64,000 bases of DNA from Excoecaria cochinchinensis. Its lineage: Eukaryota; Streptophyta; Magnoliopsida; Malpighiales; Euphorbiaceae. Below are positions 45,522-57,858 of the stretch, in pieces (the stretch's first letter is position 1; every line of letters begins with the position of its first letter). The notes beneath the pieces were generated by a model, which made no database searches, was not told the DNA's origin, and saw only the letters and a list, made by a program, of their open reading frames with translations. Location of the stretch: positions 9,174,501-9,238,500 of the forward strand of contig CANTUQ010000031.1 in NCBI GenBank assembly GCA_947683425.1, read 5' to 3'. The position numbers were made by a program, and so were the translations under genes.

Positions 45522-46459
45522 TTCATTTTCGGAGTTAGGCATCTGCAGGTTGGCCACTAGGAGTTCCAGTTGGAGCCTTTTTGTCTCTTTCTATTATTTT
45601 GTTGTTTAGTTTTGTATATGTTTGTGTAGAGATATCATGATCAAGTTATTGTAATTTTGCATAAGAATATTTTGGTATATGTGTATGTAATTGTTTAATA
45701 TAATACTTCATAATTTTTGGATCATCATTTATTATATACGATTATGATTACATGGGTTATTTTGATATTCTCTTTTGGTTTGAATGCTTCCATTTCAGTT
45801 ATATGCATGTTGTTTTTAGGCATAGCGCTCCGTTATCCTTCCAAGGGGTATTGGGGTGTTACATTCTTCCACTTCTAATCAATTCCATCATTCTTAGAAT
45901 ATGAAAGATAGTCTCCATGTAAAGAGGATCAATCGAATCAGAGTCCAGTTGGGGCCCGGTTCACTTAAATCGTTCCGATTCAACATTGTTCGGTTCTGCC
46001 ATAATTTACAAAACTATTGCTGTCAAAAATTCCTAAAAATTATTTTAACCGTTTACACTTCCCACATTACACCATTTTAAGCTCATTTACTATTTTTAAA
46101 AATTAAGTCAAAGTTTGGTCAAACCCTGGTTCAATTGAATCGAACCAGATGCAATTTTCAAATTAACTTTCGGAGACCCAAATAATTTCATTTTCACTCC
46201 AAATTTTACCATTAGACTCCTGAAAGTTCACAGATCAATATTACCATATAAAAATTTCTCAACAACTGCTATCAATTTCAGCTATATGGCTATCTCGAGG
46301 TCACCCATCTCGGGATTACTATACCTCAAACACACTTAACTTTTTATCTCTACTATAGTAAAAGATACTCAAGCCATCACTTTATACCGAAATCACATTA
46401 CAGACTCTATAGAATTCATTGAATACCACTAAGTTAGCATTCAGGCCATTACAATGAAA

Positions 46460-48787
46460 ATGTCAACATGCTTGAAAAAGGTACTCCTTGTAACATCTTA
46501 TTCCAATCAAATTAATTATTGAATATACAAATTGCAAATTCTTAAGACATCGGAAATATTCGAGTTAATTACTCGTATCCCTTTTTAAAAAAAGCAATAA
46601 AGTCATTCATAACACACGATCAAGAGAAGTTTCCTTCAGAGCAGTCGCCAGACTCTTGAAAGCCTTGAATTCTGATATGAAGCAACTCACTTCAGTCGAT
46701 AATCTCCTAAAAGCCGAGTTTACTTTACTAGTTCACGCTCATCCAAGGAAGGCCTTAAGGAATTTCTAAGGCCCTTAACATGATTATTTATAAGCACTGT
46801 ATTTCTATCGAAATAATCATCAGACATACAATTTGTAAACTCAAAATTGTGACTAACACGATTATCTACCGTATTGATCGATTACTCTTAAACGGCAGAA
46901 CAATCCACTTTATAGAAGTTGATAGACTCCTGAAAGATAAGACCGTATGAATTTGCAAACAAATGCTGCTTAACATGATAGCACCAACTTATTAAAATGC
47001 TTGAAAAGATTGTATTTTGATCCAAATGATCATGAAAAATACGAAGCAAGCTACAAAATAAATCCCAAGACATTGCAAAACAAATCCAATGTGATTGATG
47101 GTAATTCTTGATGACCAAAGCTGTTACAAAATTTCACAAGATACACTTATTCCCAACTATAAAAATGACAACATTCCAAGATAGCTAGCGAAAGTTATGT
47201 CTACTTGAATTATCTGCTTATAATCTTATTAGAGAAAATGCTAGAACAAGTTCTTGGAAGACCAATCATTCTACCTAATACCGTTAGGAATATCCAAATG
47301 ATGTAAGAAGGGAAGTCTACACCTAATCTTAGCATAAGTTTGTATCATTCGCAAGGCTGTCATAAAGTTAACCTGTCAAATGTTTTAGAACGACTTGACG
47401 ATATCCCAAGTCACATCTAAGATTATGCTCATAATCCAATCAGAGGTAATTATTTACTATTCGAAAAGAGGATCAATCGAATACTATTCAAAAAATCCAA
47501 ATGAAGGGGGTACGAAATACGTTAAATACATGTACAAACTTGATGTTATCCCAAGTCATTTGACGAAAGTCATATCTGATTTAGTTATCTAAAAGTTCTA
47601 ATTATTTCAGAAGTCATCAATATGATTATCTATCTCGATTGATAATTACCCCGATGATAATTACCCCGATCACGATTATCCGATTGGGCTAGTTGCTTAC
47701 TTAAAGTATTTGATTATTCCCAATTAAATTCCAAAAGTCATCAAATGATTATCTGTTTTAATTGATGATTTGCATTGATCACGATTATTTGATCTATCTT
47801 TACTTGAAGATCTTTTTAAAGTCTTTGAAAGTAAATGCTGACGTTCAGAAAACTATTCCAATCAACTTATTATTGCAAGGTAATAAGCAAAAGGCAAAAG
47901 GGGAAAATCAGAAATTGAAGAAAAAATTTAATTTCATTGATCTAAATTCAAGTACATGGAAAAGAAAATTCCGATTACAATAAAAATGGAGAAATTCCTA
48001 TTTAGTTCTACTTATACGTCTTTTTCAAAAATTACCAACATGTTGGGAGCAAAATAGAGTTGATGAGAGGTGGTCTACGAAGCACGCTCGCCATAATACC
48101 CTATGCAGTGCTGCAATCCTTTTCTTCTCTAGTCCCAAACATCAAAAATCGAATGGAGAAAATAGAGAAGGAAAAGCAAAAAATCGAGAGGGAAATACAG
48201 ACCGAAGAACCATTACCCATTTATTAATAAGGAATGCCCCGGTTAGAAGCCCTGCACAATTCTCCATTAGAAAGACCATTAGGAGAACAATATTCATTCA
48301 TTTTCCTAAAATGGTGAAAATCTGATAAGGCTGCAAATTTGAGGTGTTTAAACAACTTAATGATAAGAAACTGCAGAAGAAAGAAGAAGAAGTAAAAGCT
48401 CTAAACTTTAAAGTAAAAACAACAGAAGCTGCTTATTTATAAGATGATGAATCCTCTTTATCAAGCCAAGCATTAAAATCGGAATAACACAAGTATCATT
48501 CCACGTTTGGAGAAACCGAGAAGACAAAGGATTGTTAACGAAGAATCGCCATAATAAGCGTGATGAACGAAACGTCGCCCATTAATGTGCCATCAATTAA
48601 AAATTAGAATGACACCATTAACAGACGCTACAGAAGGATTGTCTCGTTTAATGGACCAAACCAAGCAGCCAGGAAATCGAAAAGACACATTTGGGACTTC
48701 AGAGCGGAATTAATCCGATCGAATCATAAAAGGCATTCATCGAGATCACCCTCCCTCGATCTGATCGAAACTCTCAGGGAGGACAAA
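46460..48787. other. Unassigned, probably 3' region of an old LTR element
   Basis: No coding frame is credible. Short inverted and repeated phrases such as AATGATTATC, CCCAAGTCA and CTCCTGAAAG recur, and the stretch ends in a purine-rich CAGGGAGGACAAA just before a possible LTR start. That order (repeat-rich UTR, polypurine tract, LTR) would fit a retrotransposon 3' end, but no pol was recognised. Confidence 0.35.
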
Positions 48788-49293
48788 TGATAATACTCAA
48801 TATTATCTTTTACTAGGCCTAAGTCAAACTCAGTCTAAGGCCCAAAAGCTCACTAAAAACCAAGGCCCAGCTCCTCTTGGGAGAAGCACCTCTAAGGCCT
48901 GGAGCGCGAATAAGCAGAAACTCACAGGAACCAAAAAGATAAGGCCTGTAGGCTGTCCGATCGAATTGACAGGGCACGACCTTCGACAATCCACTGACAC
49001 ACGCCTCCATCCTATCCTTCATTTTGTTAGCATCATGTCGCTGCCTATCTACTCTGGCACTAGAGTAGGCTACTCAAGTGGGTTCCTACACCCCATATAA
49101 ATACCAGGTTATCCACATTTAGGTATCAAATGTCTTTTGAGAACTTCTCTCACTACCCTCTCTCTAAAACATTACTGACTTAAGTTTTGGAGTGTTCACA
49201 TCCGATACAACCGAGCATTCTCTTTTGCAGGTCTCGAAGAGTTACTGATTCGTTCGGCATCACCCAACTGCCATACCGATCTCTACTCTTACA
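48788..49293 (+). mobile_element. Possible short LTR (506 bp)
   Basis: TGATAATACTCAATATTATC at the left and CTACTCTTACA at the right give TG...CA, preceded by a polypurine-like AGGGAGGACAAA. A TATA-like CCATATAAATACC lies at about 49092. No second copy or TSD is visible, so the limits are tentative. Confidence 0.45.
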
Positions 49294-50845
49294 ATTTCTC
49301 CGAAAATATCAATATTCATTAATAAAATATTAATTAATAAATATTCTTGAACTATATAATTTATTTGTAATTTTTTCTTATTCCTACATTTATTTGGAAC
49401 ATATATAAAGAGTATGATATATTAATCAATGTTTGTTAATGAAAAAATAAATAAATAAGTGTATATTAAAAAAATTAATCAATTAATTTTAATTATTAAG
49501 TGAATTGTAATGTGATATAAATATAAATAAAAGAGAAATATACCTAAATTGAAATAAAATAGGTAATAATATGATGTAATGTTAGATAATATGTTAAATT
49601 TATATTTATTAGAAAATCCAAGATGCTTAGTTCATAGAGGTAATTTAGTTTCTGAACAGTTTCTGTTAAATACTATTATTTAGCTAACATATTCTAATTA
49701 ATAAATATTTATGTTTGTAAGAAAAAATATAAATAAAATTAAATGAATTCATTATTCAAAACTTTTAATGTTTTAATCTAATTTATACATTGACTAAAAT
49801 CCTAAATTATATATTTTTATGCAATTGTACTTTAAATAAATCAAGGAATTTTATTTAATTTTTTTCAAATATAATGCATTTTTTTCAAAAATGCCCTTAA
49901 TGTTTTTCATATGGTGTTAAAATACTTCTAAAATTTTCCTCAAAGTAGTAAAAATACTCCCAATATTTTATATAGAGTACTAAAATGCCTCTGACTTTAT
50001 TTTGGATTTAAAATACACATAGTATTAATGTGTCAATGACGTGACATATTTTGCTACATCAGCGCCATTAACTCATTGTTAATAGAAGTTTAATCGAGTT
50101 TTATTTTAGTACTTTTTATTAATATCAGGGGTATTTTTGTTCCAAAATTAACTACAGGGGCACTTTAGTACCCTTAAGACAATATCGGGAGCATTTTAGT
50201 ACTTTTTTCCTTTTCTTTTCCACTGTATCATGCACTGATTTAAAAAAGAAATTTCCATTAATTTATTTATACTAATTTATTTATTTTTTATTTATACTAG
50301 TCATTTAGCACTATTTTGCATGGGATGATTAATGAATTTTATAACTTAATTTTTATTAGTTTACATATAATACAAAAATTTTCGAAATTGAAAGAAAATG
50401 GTGATGGTGTAAAATTTTCCTTTTATTTTTTACCAAAAGTGCAACGTAACTTCTATATTTTACTTTGATGCAATATTTTATGAATTTCCAAAATTGAAGT
50501 AAGGTTTTCCTTTCATTAGTGGTCTATTAAAATTGACAAATTTTCATCAGTTAATTTTAACACTTACTTTTGTAAAAAGTGCAATTCAGCCCTCTTTACT
50601 TTAGTTTAAGTGAATTATTACTTCTAAATTTTCAAAATTGGAGCAATGTTGACCATCATTAAAAGTCTTTTAAGGTAGATCAATTTATATATATTGACTT
50701 TAACACATGGCATCTGACTCATTATATATGTATACATGGGATGTAACTTGGCTACAATTTTGTACCATTACCCAAAAAATTAAAATTTCATTATCCATTT
50801 CCCTCTAAAAATCTTAAATATACAAATTCTATTTAATAGAGAACA
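49294..50845. other. AT-rich intergenic sequence
   Basis: No gene is seen. It contains a foldback repeat (49945-50202) and imperfect duplicated phrases (AAAAGTGCAA...CAAAATTG) at 50425-50650 that suggest further decayed small transposons. Confidence 0.5.
49945..50202. repeat. Foldback (MITE-like) repeat
   Basis: The left ~62 bp, beginning GTAGTAAAAATACTCCCAAT, reappears inverted at the right end (GTACTAAAATGCTCCCGATA on the minus strand), with about three quarters of positions matching by eye. No TSD was established. Confidence 0.5.
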
Positions 50846-50910
50846 TGTAATGGCCTAAATACCGGGTTAGTAGTGATCAGTGAAATTTGTAAAGTTTATA
50901 GCGTGAATTT

Positions 50911-51350
50911 CACTACAAAAAAAAAGAGAAATAGCGACTAAATTTAGCGACTGCCAAAAATTAGTTGCTAAATAGCGACTGATTTACGATTAAAAAATGA
51001 TTTAGTCGTGAAGTCGGAGTTTTTCAATTCGAATAGCAATTTAGCGACTAAATAGCGACTGAAACTTATATTAGTCGCTAAAAATTGGCGCGAAAAACAC
51101 GCGTCTTTTTTAGCGACTAAATTAGCGACAGTTATATTAGTCGCTAAATTTTAGCAACTAAAATTTAGTCACTAATCACAAATGAGAAAACTGCGACTAA
51201 ATAGCGACTGAAATATCTGTCGCAATTTCTAATAGTATATTTAGCGACTATATTGGCGATTGAAAGTTATTATTGCTAACGCAATAGATTTAATTTCAAT
51301 TATTTAGCGACTAACACGATTTAGTCGCTAAACAGTCGCTAATTTTCGAT
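50911..51350 (+). repeat. Left subterminal repeats of CACTA-2
   Basis: More than ten copies of TAGCGACT or AGTCGCTA words in both orientations, such as TTTAGCGACTAAATTAGCGA. Confidence 0.88.
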
Positions 51351-51359
51351 TAAAAAGCA

Positions 51360-53906
51360 GATTGAAGAAAACCTAAACGCCCAAATTTGTTTCTCACCCG
51401 AAATTAAAAAACTAGAGACTCAAAACTGAGAATCTCAGAGTTTTTCCCCAATCCCCCGCAAGTGGTCTCGCCTCCCGTTATCACTAGCAGTGTAATCGGC
51501 GAGAGCAACTTTGGTTGCTTTTACTGTGTGAGAGGTAAGTTAGATTCACGTAAACCTGGACTAACTGTCAATGTCTATTGTTTAAAAGTTGATCTGCTCT
51601 TGTGTGACTATTTTTAATGTTAAATTTATCTTCTTTGTTGAGGTTTCTGGCAAGATTGGATAGTGAAAGGAGGAGGAAGGAGAATGAAAAAGCATATTCT
51701 GCCATCTGATGGTTTCCAGTGAAGATAAACTAAAAAAAGGTATTTTCTAATATGAGTTCCTATAAATCTTTCATGTGGATCTTTGAGACTTGTTCCTTTT
51801 ATTTTGACATCTTCTTTACTAGATTGTGTATTTATGTTGGCAAAAAGTATGAGTTATGTGTTTGTGTAGAATGTATTTGTTATGTTTCCATGACCGAGAA
51901 TCTTAGAATAGATAAACTGTTAAAGCTTAACTTTCCCAGTGAATGCTGAGGTTTGTAAATGGGTAACTGTCTTTTTGGCCATTATCTTTGCATTATAAAT
52001 ATGACATGTAGTTTTAGCAATTACACAAGATGTGTAGTTTCACATTGCTTCAAAATCCAGTGGCTGAGAATTAAAATATGGTACCTTGAGTACAACCAAA
52101 TGGTGCTGAGAATTAAACTATGAGTCTTGATGTTAATAACATTTTCTGATGGGTAATCATTACATATGAATAAAAAAGTCAGCATAAGCTTTTAAGACGC
52201 AGGGGTTGCATGAGAGTTGTTGCCTGGCAGCAATAATAGTTAATAATGGTCATTATAGTGATGATTTCTGTGGGAATGGGATCATTGGTGGTGGCGGGTG
52301 GGTATTCACATGGAAATTACTGGTGATGATTTGTGTATTACAAAAGTTTATTTTTGAAAAGATTGTTTTGTGCTTCAAAATACAACCTTTTCTTTTTAAC
52401 TTAAATGTATAAAGTAATTAAAATTAAGTGATTTAGATTATGGAATTTAAATATTTATGAAATTACAAATGCTAGCAAAGTTATTAACCTGACTTGTTCA
52501 TGCTTTACTTCAATATTTGAGTAAGCAAGTTTAATAATGCTTAAAAGCTATATATAGACTCTTTTTTTGTGAGTTTCTACTCACTTTTTTTATAAATTTA
52601 TTTGGTATAAATTTAAATTAATGCAATTAATAGATTTAAAATATTGAATGTTATATATAAATACATATAAGACTAATATTTGATACAAAGAGTCATAATT
52701 GTGCATCCACAATCTCCAAAGAACAAAAACTACTAATTAAGCTATGGTGGGCCCAAAACCACTCAATCTTCCATACCATTTCACTTAATTGGATCCATTA
52801 TGACTTTAATTTTGGACTAAAGTTATGGAAATTAAATTATATTAATTAATTGTCTTTATTCCAATTTCCATCTATGTGTATTTTATTATTGTGCTACTAA
52901 AATAAAGGTAGGTATTCAATATTTTAATAATCTTACAAAATCATTTCACTTTTTTATTTATTTATTTTAAATATTATCTATTTTTTTAGCCTTATAATGA
53001 ACTTGTTAAATGCTTAACATATTCCATTTTAAAGTTCTTTGCAAACACAAATACAAATTATTATTTTCTAATTTATGAAAATGACCCTTATTAAATTATT
53101 ATTTAGACTTGCACATACTGACGATTACTTTTGTTTACTTTGCAAGCTAATGAGATAAGTGCCCCAAGAGTGACCCTTGTTTGATCAAGTTATCTTACAG
53201 ATCTACACGACTCTCTTCAGTTCCTTGTTCTGGTTCTTCAGTTTGTATATAGATCTTCTTCTTGTTCTAGGTAAACTTTTTAATTTTATTTGTTTTATAA
53301 AAAAGGATGATTTATGCCAGATATACAAGTAGATCTTGCAATTTTTATGTGAAATTTTTTATGTGAAAGTACAAGTAGATCTTGTGTTCCTTTGCAACAT
53401 ACAACTTAATTCATTTTGTTAGTAGATAGTAAATAAATATATTCATATTGTGCAAAAAACTATATATGCCTCTTATGTTTAGCTTTAAAGTTTGATGTGT
53501 TTTTGTGCTTGTAACATCACTGATGCTTCCCAACATGTAGAGTTGTGTTTCTTCATAGATGTAGACATAAATAGTTGAGAAAGGAGAAAGTTTCCATCAT
53601 ATTTCCTACATTAGCATGCAGCTGTATGTTGGTTAGTCTAACTAAGTTGATTTTTCTTGGAAGAAATAATGCAATGGGTAAATAGAATTTACTTTGTTTT
53701 TTATTATTTGATGGTCAGAAAAGTACATGCAGAATGGAAAGGCTCTTTTTTTCCTCAACATGATAATTTGGTATTTAAGTTTAAAATCTTATGTAATCTG
53801 ACCCAATGAGAATAGTGACTGCTACTAGGTTACGTTCTAATGTATAATGGGGAGACTAAACTTTTTCTTTTTTCTTATTTTGTTAAAATCGAAAAATTTA
53901 GGTTAT
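51360..53906 (+). other. Leader region of CACTA-2
   Basis: A balanced-composition segment (51360-51540) ends GTGTGAGAGGTAAG, a plausible exon with a 5' splice site. The rest is AT-rich. Around 53200-53275 TTCTAGGTAAACT could be a second donor. Small frames here (65 and 68 codons) match nothing recognisable. It is probably the spliced 5' UTR of the transposase gene. Confidence 0.45.
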
Positions 53907-56900
53907 ATGGAATCCTTAGATCGTAGTTGGATGTATAATCGATGGGATGCAAGTGGAAGGACTAATTCCTCATTCATATATGGAGTAGGGAATTTTATTA
54001 AATTCACCACTTCTCATCTTGAAGAAATGAGTGGTGACCATATTAGGTGTCCCTACAAAAATTGTGTGAACTGAAAGTTCCATGATGTGGAAACTGTTAT
54101 AAATCACCTCTTCCGTAAGGGATTTGTTCGTGATTATTTCGTTTGGAATTGCCATGGGGAGACACACATTACCCTTAATGAGTCAAATTGGAATCCATTT
54201 ATGAATGAATCAGTAGATGGTGTAGAGGTAAGAAATCCATATCAGCAAATGGTGCTTGATGCGGCTGGGCCTAATTTTAATCCCAACACCCATTGGCAAC
54301 AATTTATGCCAAAAGATCAAACCACTTATAATCATGAACAAGGCTCTCTGTCAAATCCTAACCAACCCGGGCCATTAAATGTTTATGCAAATTCTATAGA
54401 TGAGGCACCAAATCCACGATGTCAAGAATTTTATGATCTTCTTGAATCTGGTAATGCGAAGTTGTATCCTGGTTTTGATAACTATTCTCAGCTTTTTGTA
54501 GTTGCAAGGATGTTGTATGCCAAATTCGAATTTAATCTGCCAGAGAGGTTTTATGATGCAAACATCCATCTGTTTAAGAAAGTTTTGCTTGAAGGCAATA
54601 TATTGCCAGATAATTTTTACAAAACAAAAAATCTTATTAGAAGCTTAGGATTGCCAGTGCAAAAAATTGATTGTTTCAATGAGGGATGCATGTTGTATTG
54701 GCGTGAAGATGAAAACTTGACACATTGTAAGTTTTGTAATCACCCAAGATTTAAAATGCGTGTTGGATCTCGTAAGTACAGATTGAAAGCATATAAAAAG
54801 ATGTATTACTTTCCACTAATACCTAGGTTGCAACAATTGTATCAGTCAAAAGCGACAGCAATACATATGAGATGGCATCGTAATCATGTCCAAAATGATG
54901 AGGTTATGCAGCATCCTTCTGACTCTCTAGCTTGGAATCATTTCAATGAAACTCATCCTTCATTTGCTACTGAGACTAGAAATGTAGGGTAGGGGTTATG
55001 CACAGATGGTTTTCAGCCATTCGGACAATATGGGAGGAAATACTCGTCATGGCCTGTAATTGTCACACCTTACAACCTACCACCTTGGATGTGTATGAAG
55101 GAGGCTTATATGTTTCTAACTATTATTGTACTTGGCCCCAAGAATTCAAAACAAAAAATTGATGTCTACCTACAACCCTTGATTCATGACTTGAACGAAT
55201 TGTGGAATAGTGGGGTGTCAACATATGATGTGTCAACCAAGTAAAACTTTCTAATGCGAGCTGCACTTATATGGACAATCAATGACTTTCCAGCATATTC
55301 CATAATGTCAGGTTGGAGTACATCTGGGAAATATGCATGCCCTTATTGCATAGAACATACACAATCATTTAGACTAGATAGTGGTGAAAAATAAATATGG
55401 TTTGACAATCACAGAAAATTTCTCCCTCCTGATCACCCATTTAGGAGAAACAGAAGGAACTTTAGAGTCGGGCAAGTTGAAACAAGGCCATCGCCACTAA
55501 TTAGAGCTGGGGAAGAAATTCTGCAAGAAATTGATTAGTGGGGTCTAGTCAAAGTAACTGAGCTTGATGGAGACGAGATTAATGGGATCATATGTCAGTC
55601 TTGTGGTTGGAGGAAACGAAGCATATTTTAGGATTTGCCTTATTGGGAAACAAACATGATTTGACACAACCTTGATGTCGTGCATATTGAAAAAAATGTG
55701 TTTGATAATGTGATTAACACAGTTTTAAATGTTGAAGGCAAAACCATAGACAATGTAAAAGCACGTTCAGATTTAGAGAAATATTGTTGCCGGCCAAAGT
55801 TGGCAATGGATCCAATCAGTGGCAAATATCCAAAAGCATGTTACACATTGGATAAAGAATCAAAAAAAGAATTATTTGAGTGGTTAAAAGAACTTAAGTT
55901 TCCAGATGGATATGTGTCAAACTTGGGTCATTGTATTGACATGAGAAGGCTCAAATTATATAGCATGAAAAGCCATGATTGCCATATATTTATGCACCGA
56001 TTGATTCCTGTTACCTTCCGTGAGTTACTACCTAGAAATGTGTGGTAGGTCCTTACAGAGCTAAGCTTATTTTTTTAGGATTTGACATCCAGTACTCTCC
56101 GTATTGAAGACATCGAGGCATTGGAATCAAACATCCCGCAAATCATTTGTAAGCTCAAAAATATATTTCCTTCATCTTTCTTTGACTCAATGGAGCATGT
56201 AATGATACACTTACCATATAAAGCAAGGGTTGCTGGCCCTATACAATATTGATTGATGTATCCTTTTGAGAGGTAAATATTAATAAATCTGAACATTATA
56301 TTAGTAAAAATTTATGTACAAAGTCATGTTTTAATTAATTATCTATATCTGCCATATGTAGGTTCCTTCGAACACTAAAAAAAAAAAGATTGGTAACAAA
56401 TCAACAGTAGAGGCATTTTTTTGAAATGCATACTTACTCTCAGAATCATCTAATTTTTTCTCGCATTACTTTGAACATCATGTCAATACTAGACAACGAC
56501 GTCCACCTCGTAATGATGATGGAGATTGCCAGGAAAACATTAGTGAAAATTTAACAATTTTCACTTATCCAGGCCGAACATGCTCAGAAATGCATGACAT
56601 AGCATTAACATCAGAGGAGTATCAGGCAGCTCATACTTATATTCTACTAAATTGCGAGGAGGTTTCTCCATTCTTGAGGTATAAAATACTTATATATTTG
56701 ATTAAGTTGTGATATATACAAGGATTTCTCCAAAATTATTAGTTTTTTTTAATTCATTGTAATGAAGTATATATTGTGAGAACTTACGTAAGAAGCATCC
56801 TGATCTTACACCAAGTTAAATTGATGCAAATATTGACAACTACTTTGCAGACTTGTTCGAATTATATGTAAGGCCATCACAATTTCCATGTATTACACAT

Positions 56901-57697
56901 AAATATCATTTAAGATTGGATTGATGATAACTTCAGTATTTTTTATTAAAAATTAGGTCCATTACAATGGAATTGACAATGAATACCTCTGTATTGTGTC
57001 ACAAAAACCATTACGGAGAGTGAAGTGTTACTCGATCTATAATTCGATACAAATTTCACAAAAAAAGTCATGGTTCTAGGAGACGTTCAATGAACAGTGG
57101 AGTTGTGTAAAAGGGTCCAACTCAGGTGATAATGTTGGTGATTACTATGGATGGATTGAAGAGATCATAGAGATAGAGTACCCATCTTTACCAATAAAGT
57201 GGACAGTATTATTCAAGTGTCATTGGTTTGATCCCACTTTAGACATTGGTCTTAAGATACACAGCCAATATAAAATGGTTGATGTAAACCAGCATCGTCA
57301 TTTTAATAAATATGAACCATTTATCCTAGCAATGCAAGCAACTTAAGTGTATTATGCAAGATATCCTGCTTTGAGATTAGATATAGCTAACTAGTTAGCT
57401 GTGTTTTTGGTAAAACGAAGGGATTTCACTGTGACATCCGATGTTAGAGATGACACTGCTACTATATATTCTAATGCATTCCAAGTTGATAAAGTTACTG
57501 TGCATGATATAATAATGGATGCTGGTAATAAAGATGATATTGACTTGCATGACCTTTTCGAAGTGGTCATTGAACTTGATAATAGTGATGAAGTTGTTCA
57601 AGAACTTGAAGTGGATGAGGAAGAAGAAGAATTTTCTAATTATGATAGCAATGAGGACAACAAAGAGGAATTTCAAAATTCATCAGATAGTGACTAA
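53907..57697 (+). pseudogene. CACTA transposase (TNP2-like), decayed
   Basis: The start MESLDRSWMYNRW follows a TTTAG acceptor. Domains in order: a transposase-associated N-terminus (SWMYNRW...GVGNFI...IRCPYKNCVN); the Transposase_21/TNP2 core with CFNEGCMLYWRED, CKFCNHPRFK, LCTDGFQPFGQYGRKYS, CPYCIEHTQ and VHIEKNVFDNVINT; a DUF4218 part (FFSHYFEHHVNTRQRRPPRN, about 56460-56520); and a DUF4216 part (LFKCHWFDPT, DVNQHRHFN, EPFILA, about 57200-57350). The tail is acidic. In-frame stops occur at 54072, 54990, 55243 and 55392 and again near 55537, 55630 and 56047, and introns are likely at 56275-56370, 56680-56770 and 56860-56960. The protein would cut and join CACTA ends, but this copy cannot be active. 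Confidence 0.9.
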
Positions 57698-57858
57698 TTG
57701 ATTAAGTGTAATTTTTAAAGAATCATGTATTAACTTGTTAAACTTTTGTATTATATTTAATATTTGGAAAAAAAGATTGATGTTATATATAATGCACTTA
57801 TGAAATTATAAGTTATATAAGTTAAACACATACATGTATAGTTTACCATTGTGTAGGT

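Larger units (their letters stand above)
43208..45863 (+). mobile_element. LTR element I (solo LTR) nested in H, 2656 bp
   Basis: It begins TGTAACACCCCGATTTGG and ends GGGGTGTTACA, with a perfect duplication TTCTT at 43203-43207 and 45864-45868. It contains a decayed CpG dyad array (44230-44455), the TATA palindrome at 44655-44682, small hairpins at 44690-44820 and a decayed hairpin cassette at 45437-45521. No coding capacity; frames at 43361-43893 lie in purine/pyrimidine-rich sequence. Confidence 0.93.
39136..46454 (+). mobile_element. LTR retroelement H with inverted right end, carrying nested I
   Basis: Left end TGTAATGGCCCGAATGC; right end GCATTCAGGCCATTACA, the reverse complement of an LTR start. 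Both outer edges carry ATGAA (39131-39135 and 46455-46459). The left LTR ends at 43077 and is followed by a primer-binding site. 43098-43207 copies the plus-strand LTR region 39820-39930, and 45869-46454 copies 39136-39730 in reverse. No gag or pol remains. A normal LTR element would end with a direct repeat, so the right end is rearranged. Confidence 0.75.

Noticed and set aside
39136..46454. H read as a DNA transposon with long terminal inverted repeats
   Set aside because: The left end is a full LTR with TG...CA limits and a TGGTATCAG primer-binding site 8 bp on, and the TSD is 5 bp, so it is a rearranged retroelement.
46494..47131. TGTAACATC at 46494 and GTTACA near 47130 as another TG...CA LTR
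   Set aside because: No matching 5-bp duplication and none of the promoter or hairpin modules of the family.
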